In this document: one piece after another, positions 42,434 through 54,900 of the stretch | Numbering within the stretch: the first letter of the stretch is position 1 | Layout: each line of letters starts with the position of its first letter | NCBI GenBank assembly: GCA_032622095.1 | Contig: CP136066.1 | Coordinates: forward strand, 188,080,716 to 188,144,715 | Source of the DNA: Siphonodentalium dalli | Taxonomy: Eukaryota > Mollusca > Scaphopoda > Gadilida > Siphonodentaliidae | Direction: 5' to 3' | DNA length: 64,000 bases | The notes under the pieces: generated by a model | What the model saw: only the letters and a program-made list of their open reading frames with translations | Database searches by the model: none | What the model was told of the DNA's origin: nothing | Position numbers and translations under genes: made by a program

Positions 42434-42647
42434 CAGTAATGCCCTAAATAATCGACTCCTTAACCACAACAGAATTATGGGTAACTTTTCATGATTTAGT
42501 CAGAAATATGGCTTGTTGCCATTCAGCAGAAAGCTCTCACTGAGAGCTTTCCGATGAATGGCAACAAGCCATATATCCGACTAAATCCTGAAAAGTTACC
42601 CATAATTCTGCTGTGGTTAAGGAGTCAATTATTTAAGGCATTACTGC
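42434..42647. mobile_element. Palindromic mariner-type MITE (family 2)
   Basis: CAGTAATGCCCTAAATAATC to GGCATTACTG; TA on the left, CA on the right (mutated). Probably inside the ADAT3 3' UTR. Confidence 0.85.
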
Positions 42648-42727
42648 AGTCTCATCTGAAGATCAAAATCATGTAATATATAAAATTGTTTGAAACTGCC
42701 ACAGTGTTTTAATTATACACATCCAAT

Positions 42728-42905
42728 TCAACCATTATCCATCAACTGTTCACATTGTTGCCGACGAACTCCTTTAAACACCTCATAATTATGGTTCAGT
42801 CCCTTTTGTACATGTATTTTGTATTTACTGCCCAGAGCACCATCTGGATGACTGCTACCATAGAATACCCGCCTGACTCGTGAATGTACAAGAGCCATGG
42901 AACAC
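42728..42905 (-). CDS. ADAT3: ADAT3 exon 8: second zinc Cys and C-terminus
   Basis: The acceptor is ACTTTCAG-type (CTTTCAG|G). The exon encodes [20 protein letters not shown], then [20 protein letters not shown] and [18 protein letters not shown], then TGA. The first Cys completes the PCxxC zinc motif. SHPDGALGS and [12 protein letters not shown] match the conserved ADAT3 C-terminus. Confidence 0.97.
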
Positions 42906-45900
42906 CTGAAAGAATGGATATGCATGAACAGGGGTGTATTAAAATCTGCATTATTGTATGTTCGCGAATGGATATGCATGAACAGGGGTGTATGAAAATC
43001 TGCATTATTGTATGTTCGCAAATGATAGACTACCAAGATGCAATCCACGAATGAAGATTTGAGCACAGAGAACAAGCAAAGAACAGCCCAAGAACCAATC
43101 TCTACCAGAACACACCAGTCATACTTCCTTTCTGACTCACCGGCTGGGTACTTGTCTGTGGTTTTCTATATTTATCACAGGTTTTTCCAGACAAAATGGC
43201 GAGACCGCGATCGTCCAAAGTCCAATTTCCTATGTGCTTTGAGATCAATTCCCGCACTAAAAATTTATTGGCAGAATTAGAGCGGTAGTTTTGTGGAAAA
43301 TTTTCGCACAATCCTTAGCAAAATGGCAGCAAATTAGAACTTTTGTGTTTGACTTGCCATGAATATTGTCGTCCATGTGCGTTTTGACTTTTCTGTGGAT
43401 AAAATAATCGGAGAACCAAATCACACCATTTCGCAATATAGTTCTTTGGTTCTAGAGGGACTTAAGGTACAAAATTACACATATGTTGTTCGATATTTTT
43501 TGTGCTTAAATAATGCCAACATGTTTCACTGTTCGCTTAGTGTATATATTTGTATCACGGAAGTCCACCAAATGTGGGTAAAATGTCGCTGGTAGTAGCG
43601 GTCTTACCGAGTCATCAAGGGAGGTAATCCATTCATGGAGTTTACCCAAAAACATCCCCGCGGGTTAGGAGGCGGTCAAGTCTGGATATAGTGTGTTTGA
43701 CATTTGCAGAATGAGGTCCCGAGGGTGAATTTAGTCATTATTATTATTGTTGTCCCCCGACGTTTCCGTCGGAGGACTATAGAAATGACCCTCGTCCGTC
43801 CGTCCGAGATTGGGTACCTTCATGGTGTAATCAACTCCTCCTACAGTTTTAAACGTAGAGATTTGAAACTCTGGGATATTGTTACTAACATGTTGGTGAT
43901 TTGCAACATCTATATAGCTAATCAAAAATATAATTTTTTCCATATTTTTGGGGGGGTTTTCGACTTAGAAAATTTGAAACATTTTTGCCTTTTGGATGAG
44001 ATTGGGTACCTTCATGGTGTAATCAACTCCTACTACAGTTTTAAATGTAGAGATTTGAAACTCTGGGATATTGTTCCTAACATGTTGGTGATTTGCAACA
44101 TCTATATAGCTAATCAAAAATATCATTTTTTCCATATTTTTGGGGGGGTTTTCGACTTAGAAAATTTGGAACATTTTTGCCTTTTGGATGAGATTGGGTA
44201 CCTTCATGGTGTAATCAACTCCTCCTACAGTTTTAAATGTAGAGATTTGAAACTCTGGGATATTGTTCCTAACATGTTGGTGATTTGCAACATCTATATA
44301 GCTAATACAAAAATATCATTTTTACTAATACAAAAATATCATTTTGTTCGCGTTTGCATGCGTTTGTTCATCGGGTTGTTTTGTCCAAGAAATTTTGCGG
44401 TGGTTTGCAACATCTATATATTGTATAACATTGTTGCAAATAGTATCCTTCTAACAAATCCAATCATGAAGTTTACCACTCCAGTCGGGGGACATGTGGT
44501 CTGCGACCTTTTATTATTATTAACATTTGTAGAGCGCCTATTTCACAACAGAGTTGTGTTCATAGGCGCCGTTACATAAAATATGTGATAAAAAGATATA
44601 TACAATAAAAGAACATCATACTAGGATAAAAGAGAAAACACGCAGATAAAATTAGTCTTAAGAGATGGCAAATCCTAAAAAAACAAACAAACAAAAATCA
44701 CAGATATAAATTAATGGTTAAAAAGTCATTCGGAGAGAAACTCCAGATAAAGTCAGTAAAAGTTTCAGTTGAGTCCATAAGTGATTTTAAAAAGATGTGT
44801 CTTTAAAAGTTTACGAAATTCCAAATGATCATCAGTTAGCCTCGGAATGTCCGGGAGTTTGTTCCACAACGTTGGAGCTGTGATGGAGAAGGCGCTGTCC
44901 CCTAACGTAGGATGGTTTGTGTTAGGAAGTGCTAGTCATGCTATCCTACACCAAATTCACCCTCTGGGAACCTCATTCTTCTTGGGCCTCAAATGCTATG
45001 GGAGATATAGGATTAGATTGTGAAGTTCCTCAGTGAAAGCTGGTGATATTCACTTATTAGTCACCTTGATTAGGCATTTTATCTTCTGCAAATTAGGGGA
45101 TACAGAAACTGAACAGAAGGGAAAAAGTAACTAAAAACAATGTTAATTTGAGACTATAGATACTTCTCAGAAGATGAGGGCTGAGCAGAATGAGGTCTCC
45201 AGAGGGGGAATTTGGTGATTCTAGCCTGCTGTGCAGGATAGCGTCACTAAATTCACCCTCTGGGGACCTCATTCTTCACACTATATCCAGGCTTGTTGAA
45301 GGGTGAATTTTGACATTAAACCTCATCATCGCCACTGCTATGTCCATGATCATGAGGTTATGGTTGGAGATATTTAAAAGTATTCAAGAGTAAATATTAA
45401 AACGGTATCAAATAATGAATCAAATGTCAAACATTCACAGGAATTATAAAATTACAAAAGGTCTAACCAAGTTACGTACATTATACACGGTTCCTGAGTT
45501 GTGTAGAGATCATATCCTGTACAAAGATAGGGTCCTGTCTTTTTTCCATCGACTCCCTCCTGAATCGCTGGAATATCCTTTCGAAAATACAAGGATTCAC
45601 CTGAAACAGTCACCAGTTCGAGAGTATGGCGGTACTGCAGTTAAGGACTTTGTCAACCCATTTTCCCCAAAATTTTATGGGAGTAAAACTAACAGATTCT
45701 GTTCATTTATATTAGTAATCACAGTAACCAAGCCAATGAGTGCACCATTTTAAGAGTATAATTCATGGTGGATTATCTTAGAAAAACAAAATGTGAACTT
45801 TATAGAGGTTTTTTAAAATATTTTTTTCAAACCCAAATCCAACAAACACAAAGTCCATATCTGAGAAAAAAATATGGGAATGTGTGCTGAACACTGTGAA

Positions 45901-48900
45901 GAATGATGAACAATAAAAATATATTCATATTTACCAAGCATTCTTTGAAAAATATACTCAGAACCACTTGTTTACAAATGGCAGATTAACTTTCTCAGTA
46001 ATGCTGTCCAGAAGATGACACTTGATGGGTGGATTATGGGTCACCTTGTGCTCAGTCTTGCTGGGATTGTTATCAGCCTGTGTGCCAGCCTGTGGCCACT
46101 GGACCATAAGGGATTAATCCATGATTGGTGACCTATTTAGTGGTTACAGGGTGGTCTGCTAAATTGAAGCTTAAGAAATTATTTTGTCAACTCACCACTG
46201 TCAATAGTTAACCAATAGCTGCCAGCTCTTAGTTAGCCATGTTGGGGAAGTTTGTTAACAACTGGTTCTATGTATTTTTTTCAAAGAACACTTGGTAAAT
46301 ATGAATATATTGTTATTGTTCATCATTCTTCACAGTATTCACTACACATTTCCATATCTTTTTCTTAGAAATTGATTTAGTTTTTGTTGGATTTGGGTTC
46401 GAAAAAAATATTTTTTAAAACCTCTATAAAGTTCACATTTTGTATTTCTAAGATAATCCACCACTAATTATACTGTTAAAATGGTGCATCCAGGGGGTTG
46501 GTTGCTGTGATTACTAATAAAAGTGAGCACAATCCATTATTTTGACTCCATTAAATTTGTGTTGAAATTGGGTTAGCAAAGTCCTTAAGGAATATGGAAT
46601 CTCAATTTTCAAATGTGTCAACAGTTATTGAAATGAGTCAGCCCAGTCAGAGAGCCATGGTCACAAGTGTGTACCATATTGTTCTAAAGAGATCACTTCT
46701 AGTGGAAATGCATGCTTTCCAAGTCACCTAATCCAATCAGAGAGGTGGTCGATTGCCTGTGTCAAACAGACTAATCTAATCAAGATAATCCCTGTGTTGT
46801 GATCTGCCTGCCATCTGGTCTGGTTGTAAGATATCCATGAGATGTTTTATTGGGCCAATTTGTGACACATATTTACATTGAATCTTAAAATTGGGATACG
46901 TTTGTAGATTCGGGTGTTAAAAGTATCTATTACAATTTTTAATCTAGCTTGTTTAGCAGGTAGGCATACTTGGATACAGCTTAAAGTTGTTTACTATTTA
47001 TACATTTTTTTTTAGAAATGTTTGAAATTTGAGATTCCATAGTCCTTAAATGTAAGTGCTTTCACCAGGTAGCATGCATAAATTTATACGGCTGCAGTTG
47101 TTGACTTCATATATGTTATTCATGACTGTCCAATATGATTGTTTTGTGGTCCTAATGTTTATCCTAGATACAGTAATGCTCTAATTAATTGACCTCTTAA
47201 CCACAGCAGAATTATGGGTAACTTTTCAGGATTTAGTCAGAAATATGGCTTGTTGTCATTCATAGGAAAGCTCTTGGGGAGAGCTTTCCGATGAAAGCTC
47301 TTGGGGAGAGCTTTCCGATGAATGGCAACAAGCCATATTTCCGACTAAATCCTGAAAAGTTACCCATAATTATGCTGTGGTTAAGAGGTTGATTAATTAG
47401 AGCATTACTGTAATTTGTGATGAAAATTGTCTGACTGCTTTAGTGGATCTCCAAGTTTACACATGTACCACAAGCCTGAGTTTAGTGTGCCTGTCAGTTT
47501 TAGTGGTGGAGGAAATCCGCACACTTATGGTTAATCTAACAGTGATTTCAAAGGCTGATAAACTTGTCGACCATGTGCGGCAAACCACCCGCCATTGGCG
47601 AGAACTGGCAACTCCACCAGATAACGATTTTGAGTTACAAAGTCCAGGATGGAAACATGTGGATTTGAACCCTTATCGCCAGCGCTGGAGGGCGATGTGG
47701 TTGTACCCCTAACTGATTGAGCCACCGAGGCCCCGGTCGCCCACTGTAACGACAGTATAATAACACTCCGCCTCGAAATACAGTACCACCAAATTGTGTA
47801 CAAATAACTACTTCAAGTCTGAGTTTAGTGTGCCTGTCATTTGCAGAATGAGGTCCCCAGAGGGTGAATTTAGTGATGCTCTCCTGCACAGTGGGCTAGC
47901 ATCACCAAATCCACCCTCTGGGGACCTCATTCTGCATGGTCTCATCTGCTATGGGAGACATAGGCTCAGATTGAAGTTCCCAAATGGTGAATATTGTGAT
48001 GTACACCCATTGGGAACCTCGATTATGCAATGTGTCGTCTGCCAATTTGAAGAAATAGAGAAACTAAACTAAAAAAGAAATAGAATCTAGAAGAATCTGT
48101 GAAGAAGTTTTTATAGAAATTTGATAATAAAGAGACTTTCCAGAGAAGATGAGGAAGCAGAATGAGGTCCCCAGAGGGTGAATTTAGTAATACTAGCCCG
48201 TTGTGCAGGATAGCATCACTAAATTCACCCTCTGGGGACCTCATTCTGCAAATGACAGGCACACTAAATTCAGGCTTGAACTACTTCCATTCATCCACAG
48301 TGAATGTAAAATTAATGCTTTGTTTGAAAATGTGTTATTGTGCAAGCCTTGAAATAGTGTCTGTCATTTTCAGAATGAGGTGCCGAGAGGGTGAATTTAG
48401 TGACGCTACCCTGCACAGTTGGGCTAGCATCACTAAATTCACCCTCTCTGGACCTCATTCTGCTTACAGCTCGTCTTCTGGGAAGTATCCATAGTCTCAA
48501 ATCAACACTGTTTTTAGTTACTTTTTCCCTTCTGTTCAGTTTCTGTATCCCCTAATTAGATCAAATGCATAATTGAGGTGACTAATGGGTGACATCACCA
48601 ACTTCAACTGGGGAACTTCAATCTGATCCTAGGTCTCCCATACCAGTTGAGACCTCAGCAGAATGAAGTTCCCAGAGAGTGAATTTGGTGATGCAAGCCT
48701 GCCGTGTAGGATAGGGTCACTAAATTCACCCTCTGGGGACCTCATTCTGCAAATGTCAGACACACTGTTTCCAGGCTTGTTTGGAACCCTGAATATATCA
48801 GGGGGTGATAAAATACAATTAAAATATATATACAGTAATGCCCTAAATAATCAACTCCTTAACCACAGCAGAATTATGGGTAATTTTTCAGGTTTATTTG

Positions 48901-51900
48901 GAAATATGGCTTATTGCCATTCATCGGAAAGCTCTCACTGATGAATGGCAAGAAGCCATATTTCTGACTAAATCTTGGAATATTACCCATAATTCTGCTG
49001 TGGTTAAGGAGTTGATTATTTAGGGCATTACTATATATTTACCATGAACAGGCCACATTCCTCCGCCCTGTGAGTGAGCGACCAGATCAATTGCAACCAT
49101 CACGGCATGTTGTAGAGGGAATCCCGATGACTTCATGTCATGGCAGCTTGCAACAACAATGTTTGTCTGTGGATCAACAATAACCGCACCTACTGGTACC
49201 TGTAAAATATATAGTATGTGCAGGCCTCAAAATGTGGTGCTGGATATTTGCAGAATGAGGCATCCAGAGGGTGAATTCAGTGACACTACTCTGCACAACA
49301 GGCTAGCATCACTATATTCACACTCTGGGGACCTCATTCTGCCTAGGCCTCATCTTCTCTGGAAAGTATCTTTATTATAAAATTACCAAGCTTTCTAGTT
49401 TCATTAGAAAGTCTCTTTTACTTTTTTAGTTTAGTTTCTCTATATGCCAAAATTGGCAAATGACGCATTGCAAAATCAAGGTGCCTAATGGGTGCACATC
49501 AGTATCTTCACCATCTGGGAACTTAAATCTGTGTTTATGTCTCTCGTAGCAGATGAGGCCATGAAGAATGAGGTCCCCAGAGGATGAACTTAGTTATGCT
49601 ATCCCGCTGTGCGTCACTAAATTCACCCTCTGTGGACCTCAGTCTGCAAATGACCAGCACCATATTTTGAGGCCTGAATATGTGCACTGTTGATGAGTTG
49701 GTCAAATTTGCTTCTATTGATTATGATCTAAAAAACATTGACAAAAATGTGTTACTTTTGTGGGCATTGTATATGAATAGAAAAGAAACTACAGTAATGC
49801 CCTAAATAATCGACTGCTTAACCACAGCAGAATTATGTGTAATTTTTCAGTATTCAGTCAGAAATATGGCTCGTTGCAATGAGCTTTCTACAGAATGGCA
49901 ACAAGTCATATTTCCAACTAAATCCTGAAAAATTACCCATAATTCTGCTGTGGTTAAGGAGTCGATTATTCAGGGCATTACTGTAGTGTGTCTGTCATGT
50001 GCAGAATGAGGTTTCCAAAGGGTGTATGTAGTGACGCTACCCCACACAGTGGGCTAGCAACACTAAATTCACACTCTGTTTTTAGTTAATGTTTCCCCTT
50101 CTGTTCAGTTTCTATATCCCCTACTTTACAGAAGATAAAATGGATAATCGGGGTGACTAATGGGTGAACATAACCAATTTCAACCGGAGAACTTCAATCT
50201 GATCCTAGGTCTCCCAAAGCAGTTTTAGGCCTCAGCAGAATGAGGTTCGCAGAGGGTGAATTTTGGTGATGCTAGCCCGCCATGCGGGATAGTCACAAAA
50301 TTCACCCTCTGGGGACCTCATTCTGCAAATGACAGACACTATTTCAAGGCTTTTCAAGGTTTTCTAAATAACACAAATGACAAACCTGGTTGTCTTTCTT
50401 GGCTGCTTCTGCCAAAGCAATCGCAGCTGTCATGTGATCTTCTATCGTTTTGATTTCATCATCATTGAAGAATGTGCCATTCAACAAAGCAGAAACTCTA
50501 TGATTAGAAATAAATCAAATATATAAAGCTTAAATATCCCACTAAATTTAGCAAATGCAAAAGAATCCTATCATAAATTTGCCTGGGAGTGGAGTGGCCC
50601 TTCAGAAAATTAGACTCATTTGCAATACTCAGTAGTCTCAGGATGTACATGGGAACTTAAAGACATATTATGGACTTATTCGAGTGCGTGAAACTGATAA
50701 ACTAGTTCGCAGGTGCTATGTCAACTGGGGGAATATATCATTATACTAACATTACCGAAAATCTCCAAAAAATCGACCATACCACTCCATTGAAAACATC
50801 ATCTGAACAACGCTCAATCGTAAATATGTACATCTCGATTCTGGACGCAATAATGGGCAATAAAATAATGAAAATGATTTCGCCATCGAGACTCATTCCA
50901 TTTAATTAATATATAAGAATGACAATGTATGTTGTAAATTTGGATAAATATTCGTAAAAATAACTACTTTCATCACTGCTTTCATCAAGAGTATTTTCCA
51001 TTCTATTCAATGAAGGGAAATGATTAGATAATAAGTTTAAAAAAAAAGTTATTATCTGAACATTTACTAAGGGAACTACAGTATGCCCTAAATAATCGAC
51101 TCCTTAACCACAGCAGAATTATGGGTAACTCTTCAGGATTTAGTCGGAAATATGGCTTGTTGCCATTCATCGGAAAAATCCTTAAAAGTTACCCATAATT
51201 CTGCTGTGGTTTAGGAGTCGATTACTTAGGGCATTACTGTACTCATCCATAGGTATTAGTATAGAAAGGGTTAAAGATATATCCAGAATTGCGGACATAT
51301 TAAAACATTGTTTACGAACATTTTGGTTTTGGTGAAAAAATGTGGATGCGGAACTTTTAAAATGTATGTTAATTTCAAAATATTTTTGATAAGATAAATT
51401 TTATTCAGATTACTAAAAAACAGAGGTGTTTACTTCCTATAAAATGGTTCTAATGGTGAAAACGAAGGCAATGTTAGACAATAGACTTCTGTAATCAACT
51501 ATTTTCTTCATGTGTGACTACTAATAGTGTCCACGCGACTATTAATTTAATGAACGATCACTATTATTTGGCATTGAGACATAAAGCCAAATTACCATGA
51601 CTATAATTAATTTCAAGCCTAAATCCCCATCATTACTATTATTAGGCCATCACGATCACTGAGATATTATAGTTGACATGAACATAGAAAGAACATAGAA
51701 AGTTTTATTTTTTAACAATAGACAGCAAGAGGGAAACTGTTGTAGGATGGGTTCGTAAATCAGGCTGTCATATGTGACCCACCATATCAAATCCAGTCGT
51801 AAGTCGGGATTTTTTTTACCCTGTGCCAATGCATTCTCTTATATATGCGAGTCGACCATAGGTCGCCTCGCATATATAAGAGAATGCATTGGCCTAACAA

Positions 51901-54900
51901 TTTTTTATCATGTTTTTTAAATAAATGTTTCTTACAATTTTTAGGACATAAAATAAAAAACATCCATTACCCTGCAGGGAGCCCCACACATATATAGAAG
52001 CATATAGAAGAGTGTCGTCTGCTCATGTTTGTCTGGGGCTCTGTATGGGTGAAATTATAAAATTGTTAAAGAATACAAGAACAAATTATTAAAATTGTAA
52101 AAAATTGTTAGGCCAATGCATTCTCTTATATATGCGAGGCGACCTATGGTCGACTCGCATATATAAGAGAATGCATTGGCACAGGGTAAAAAAAATCCTG
52201 ACTTACGACTGGATTTGATATGGCGGGTCACATATTTCTTTTGCCTAAATAACATTGCCAATTCTTCAGACTTCCCACCTTTTTATCTCATGAAATGATA
52301 CTGGCCAGTAAAGTGAAGACTCTTCAAATTGTTTCCTCGTGAGTGGAGGACTGGACGGCACTTTAATCAAGTAAGGCTTTCCGAGACAGTCATATACATC
52401 TGCCTTACTCAGAAAGGTGCCTTCATCACATCTGTTTTTGCCAAGATCTTTTTTGCAAATCACAATCTGGAAGGCTGCATCTGTAAAACAAGGTCTATTA
52501 TTCAATAAAAATTTACATAGCCCATCTGTATTACACTAAATCCTGTTCCGTGATTGCCAGTTGGGTCATGCATTTCATAAGACAAAAAAATTACATTCTA
52601 TCGGAGGACGAAACATGATTTTCAAATGGAGACATATTTGCAGTTAAATATCAGTAGACCTAATATTTCAAAATTCACACAGTTACGCGTTAGCTCTCAC
52701 AAATTATCGATTGAAACAGCCCGACATCGAAAACATATCACAAAGCCAAAAGATAAACAAGCTGATACATCTACCAACGACCATCGTTACTGTCCCATAC
52801 ATGTATGTCTTGACGGGACCGAGGACGAACATTATTTCCTTTTTATATGCCCAGCTTACGACACTATCAGAAAAAGTTTTTTCAATGACATCCGACAAAT
52901 TTCGGGCATCAATTATTCAATTCTACCAACCGAGGTAGCTTCTGACATTTTCGTGGGTACGTTCGACAGTGAGATAACCACAAGATTCATCACACTCAAA
53001 AATAACCTTTTCCACGAAAGAGAGAGAGCAATACTTGTGCACCAGTCTGTCACTTGATTTGAACCACAGTGACAGGTAGCTATTGTTATGTTATTTTTGT
53101 TTCTCATATTGTTATTTACTTGTACGTTTGTCTTTTGTCATTATTTGTGTAAAGCGTTATGTACCATTGTGGTTTCTTATAACGATTAAATCTTATCTTA
53201 TCTTATCCCAATAATTTGATAAAGGACACCATAACACAAACTGATGCCAAGATGATGATGCCAAGATGATGATGTTACTAGAAAAATAATATATTATTTG
53301 TAAAAAAGAAACTGAGATCAACCCCAAAATGTGTGGTCAAGTCTGGATATAGTGTGACTGACATCTGCAGAATGAGGTTCCCAAAGGGTGAGTTTAGTGG
53401 TGCTACCCCACACAGCAGGCTAGCATCAACAAATTCACACTCTAGGGACCTCATTCTACTTAGGCCTCATCTTCTGGGAAGTATCTATAGTCTTGAATTA
53501 ACATTGTTTTTAGTTATTTTTTCCCTTCTGTTCAGTTTCTATATCTGCTAATTTTCAGAAGATAAAATGCATGATCGAAGGACATGTATAACTACTAGTA
53601 ATGGTTGAACATCACCATCTTCAACTTGGGAAATTCAATCTGATTGTAAGTCTTCCATAGCAGTTGATGTCAGACAAACTATATTCAGACTAGTGAGTGG
53701 TACCGTTGACTGTAATATAAATTCCAAAGACATACTAGTTATGCTAGTTCCATGATAAATTTGGTTGATATTACACTCTCATGCATGCATAAAAACTAAA
53801 CAAAATTTTATCACATAATTAACCCACAAAAACACCTTCATAATTATTGGTAAGACACACATGTAATATTAGTGCGTGCGATGACGTCACGCCATTATTT
53901 AAATGAATTGCGATCGCTGAAGTTTATGATTGTTGTTTTCGATGAAAACGTCGCATTGCTTCGCGTTTATTTGACAATGGGATAAAAGGTATCTCAAACT
54001 CGTTCTATTTTATAGTAATTTATCAACCTCGTCCACTAAATTCTATGTGAGCCGAGGTTTCAAATCGAATTTAGTGAACTCGGTTGATAAATTCCGTATA
54101 AAATAGAAACTCTTGGAGATCCTCTATATAGAACATTGCTTTCAACTTTCAGTTCAATATAAGGAAAACAGTAGCAATGAACGCTCTTTATTTTACAAGC
54201 TGCAGAAAAATGGAGCTGTAATTTAATTTTTGCAGCAACAATTTGTGTCTCTTCATGAAATCTTTTCACAACATATAGATTACACAGTACCTTTGTTAGT
54301 TGGAGCACGAACTCTCTTCAAATGTAACAACTCATTCAGTGGAAAGTCTCCAGATAGGTGCCTGAAAAATGTGAGCAAAAGTTATCATGAGTGATTATTT
54401 TTTAATACTAGTAAATTCCATATGATTGTGTTAGAAGAAGGCTTTTTATTAGAAATAAATACCATGAATATAAATATTTTGTTTTTAAACAGAGTACTTT
54501 AAAAAGTTTAAAAGTCCAGTAATTGTTTGGTTGTTAGCCCCAGTTTACTTTGACCAGCTTGTGATATCGGTAGAGCATCTAGCATCTGGCAACTCGACGA
54601 GGACACGATGAGAGAGAAATAAATGAAAGTGTCAATGACACTGTAGCTCAACTTAGGTAGGGGAATAATTTAATGGTTGACAGTAAATGGAGGAATAGGA
54701 AAGGTGCTAATTGAAATGTCTAACCTGCGCCAAAGGATTTAGTGATGCAAAGAGTAAAATACAAGATGGCTGCTGGTGGCCATTTTTTTTGGCCAATTGA
54801 CCCCAAAAGGACTCGTTCCCATCTACGTATAATTGTTAACATCCATGACAAATTTTATGAAGATCTGACCAAAGCTACGACCTACAAATTTCATGATGAT

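Larger units (their letters stand above)
43677..45295. mobile_element. Family 1 MITE split by later insertions
   Basis: Left end CAAGTCTGGATATAGTGTGT at 43677, right end ACACTATATCCAGGCTTG ending 45295. The interior resumes at ~44937 after a Helitron-like element and a LINE tail, and a hairpin plus centre follow to the right end. Confidence 0.65.

Noticed and set aside
44528-44573. Iron-responsive or other regulatory hairpin
   Set aside because: The hairpin belongs to the 3' UTR of an L2/CR1-like LINE, directly followed by its TAATAA tail.
43704-44579. 291-codon open frame on the + strand
   Set aside because: It runs through three 192-bp tandem units; the period is a multiple of three, so the frame stays open. 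The protein is a threefold repeat without domain character and starts inside a MITE.
47660-47740. Possible tRNA gene on the - strand
   Set aside because: A and B boxes are present but no acceptor stem or anticodon arm pairs; better explained as a SINE head.
52626-53057. Host gene of 143 codons with Cys/His motif
   Set aside because: The sequence pattern and the ATCTT tail identify it as a LINE C-terminal fragment.
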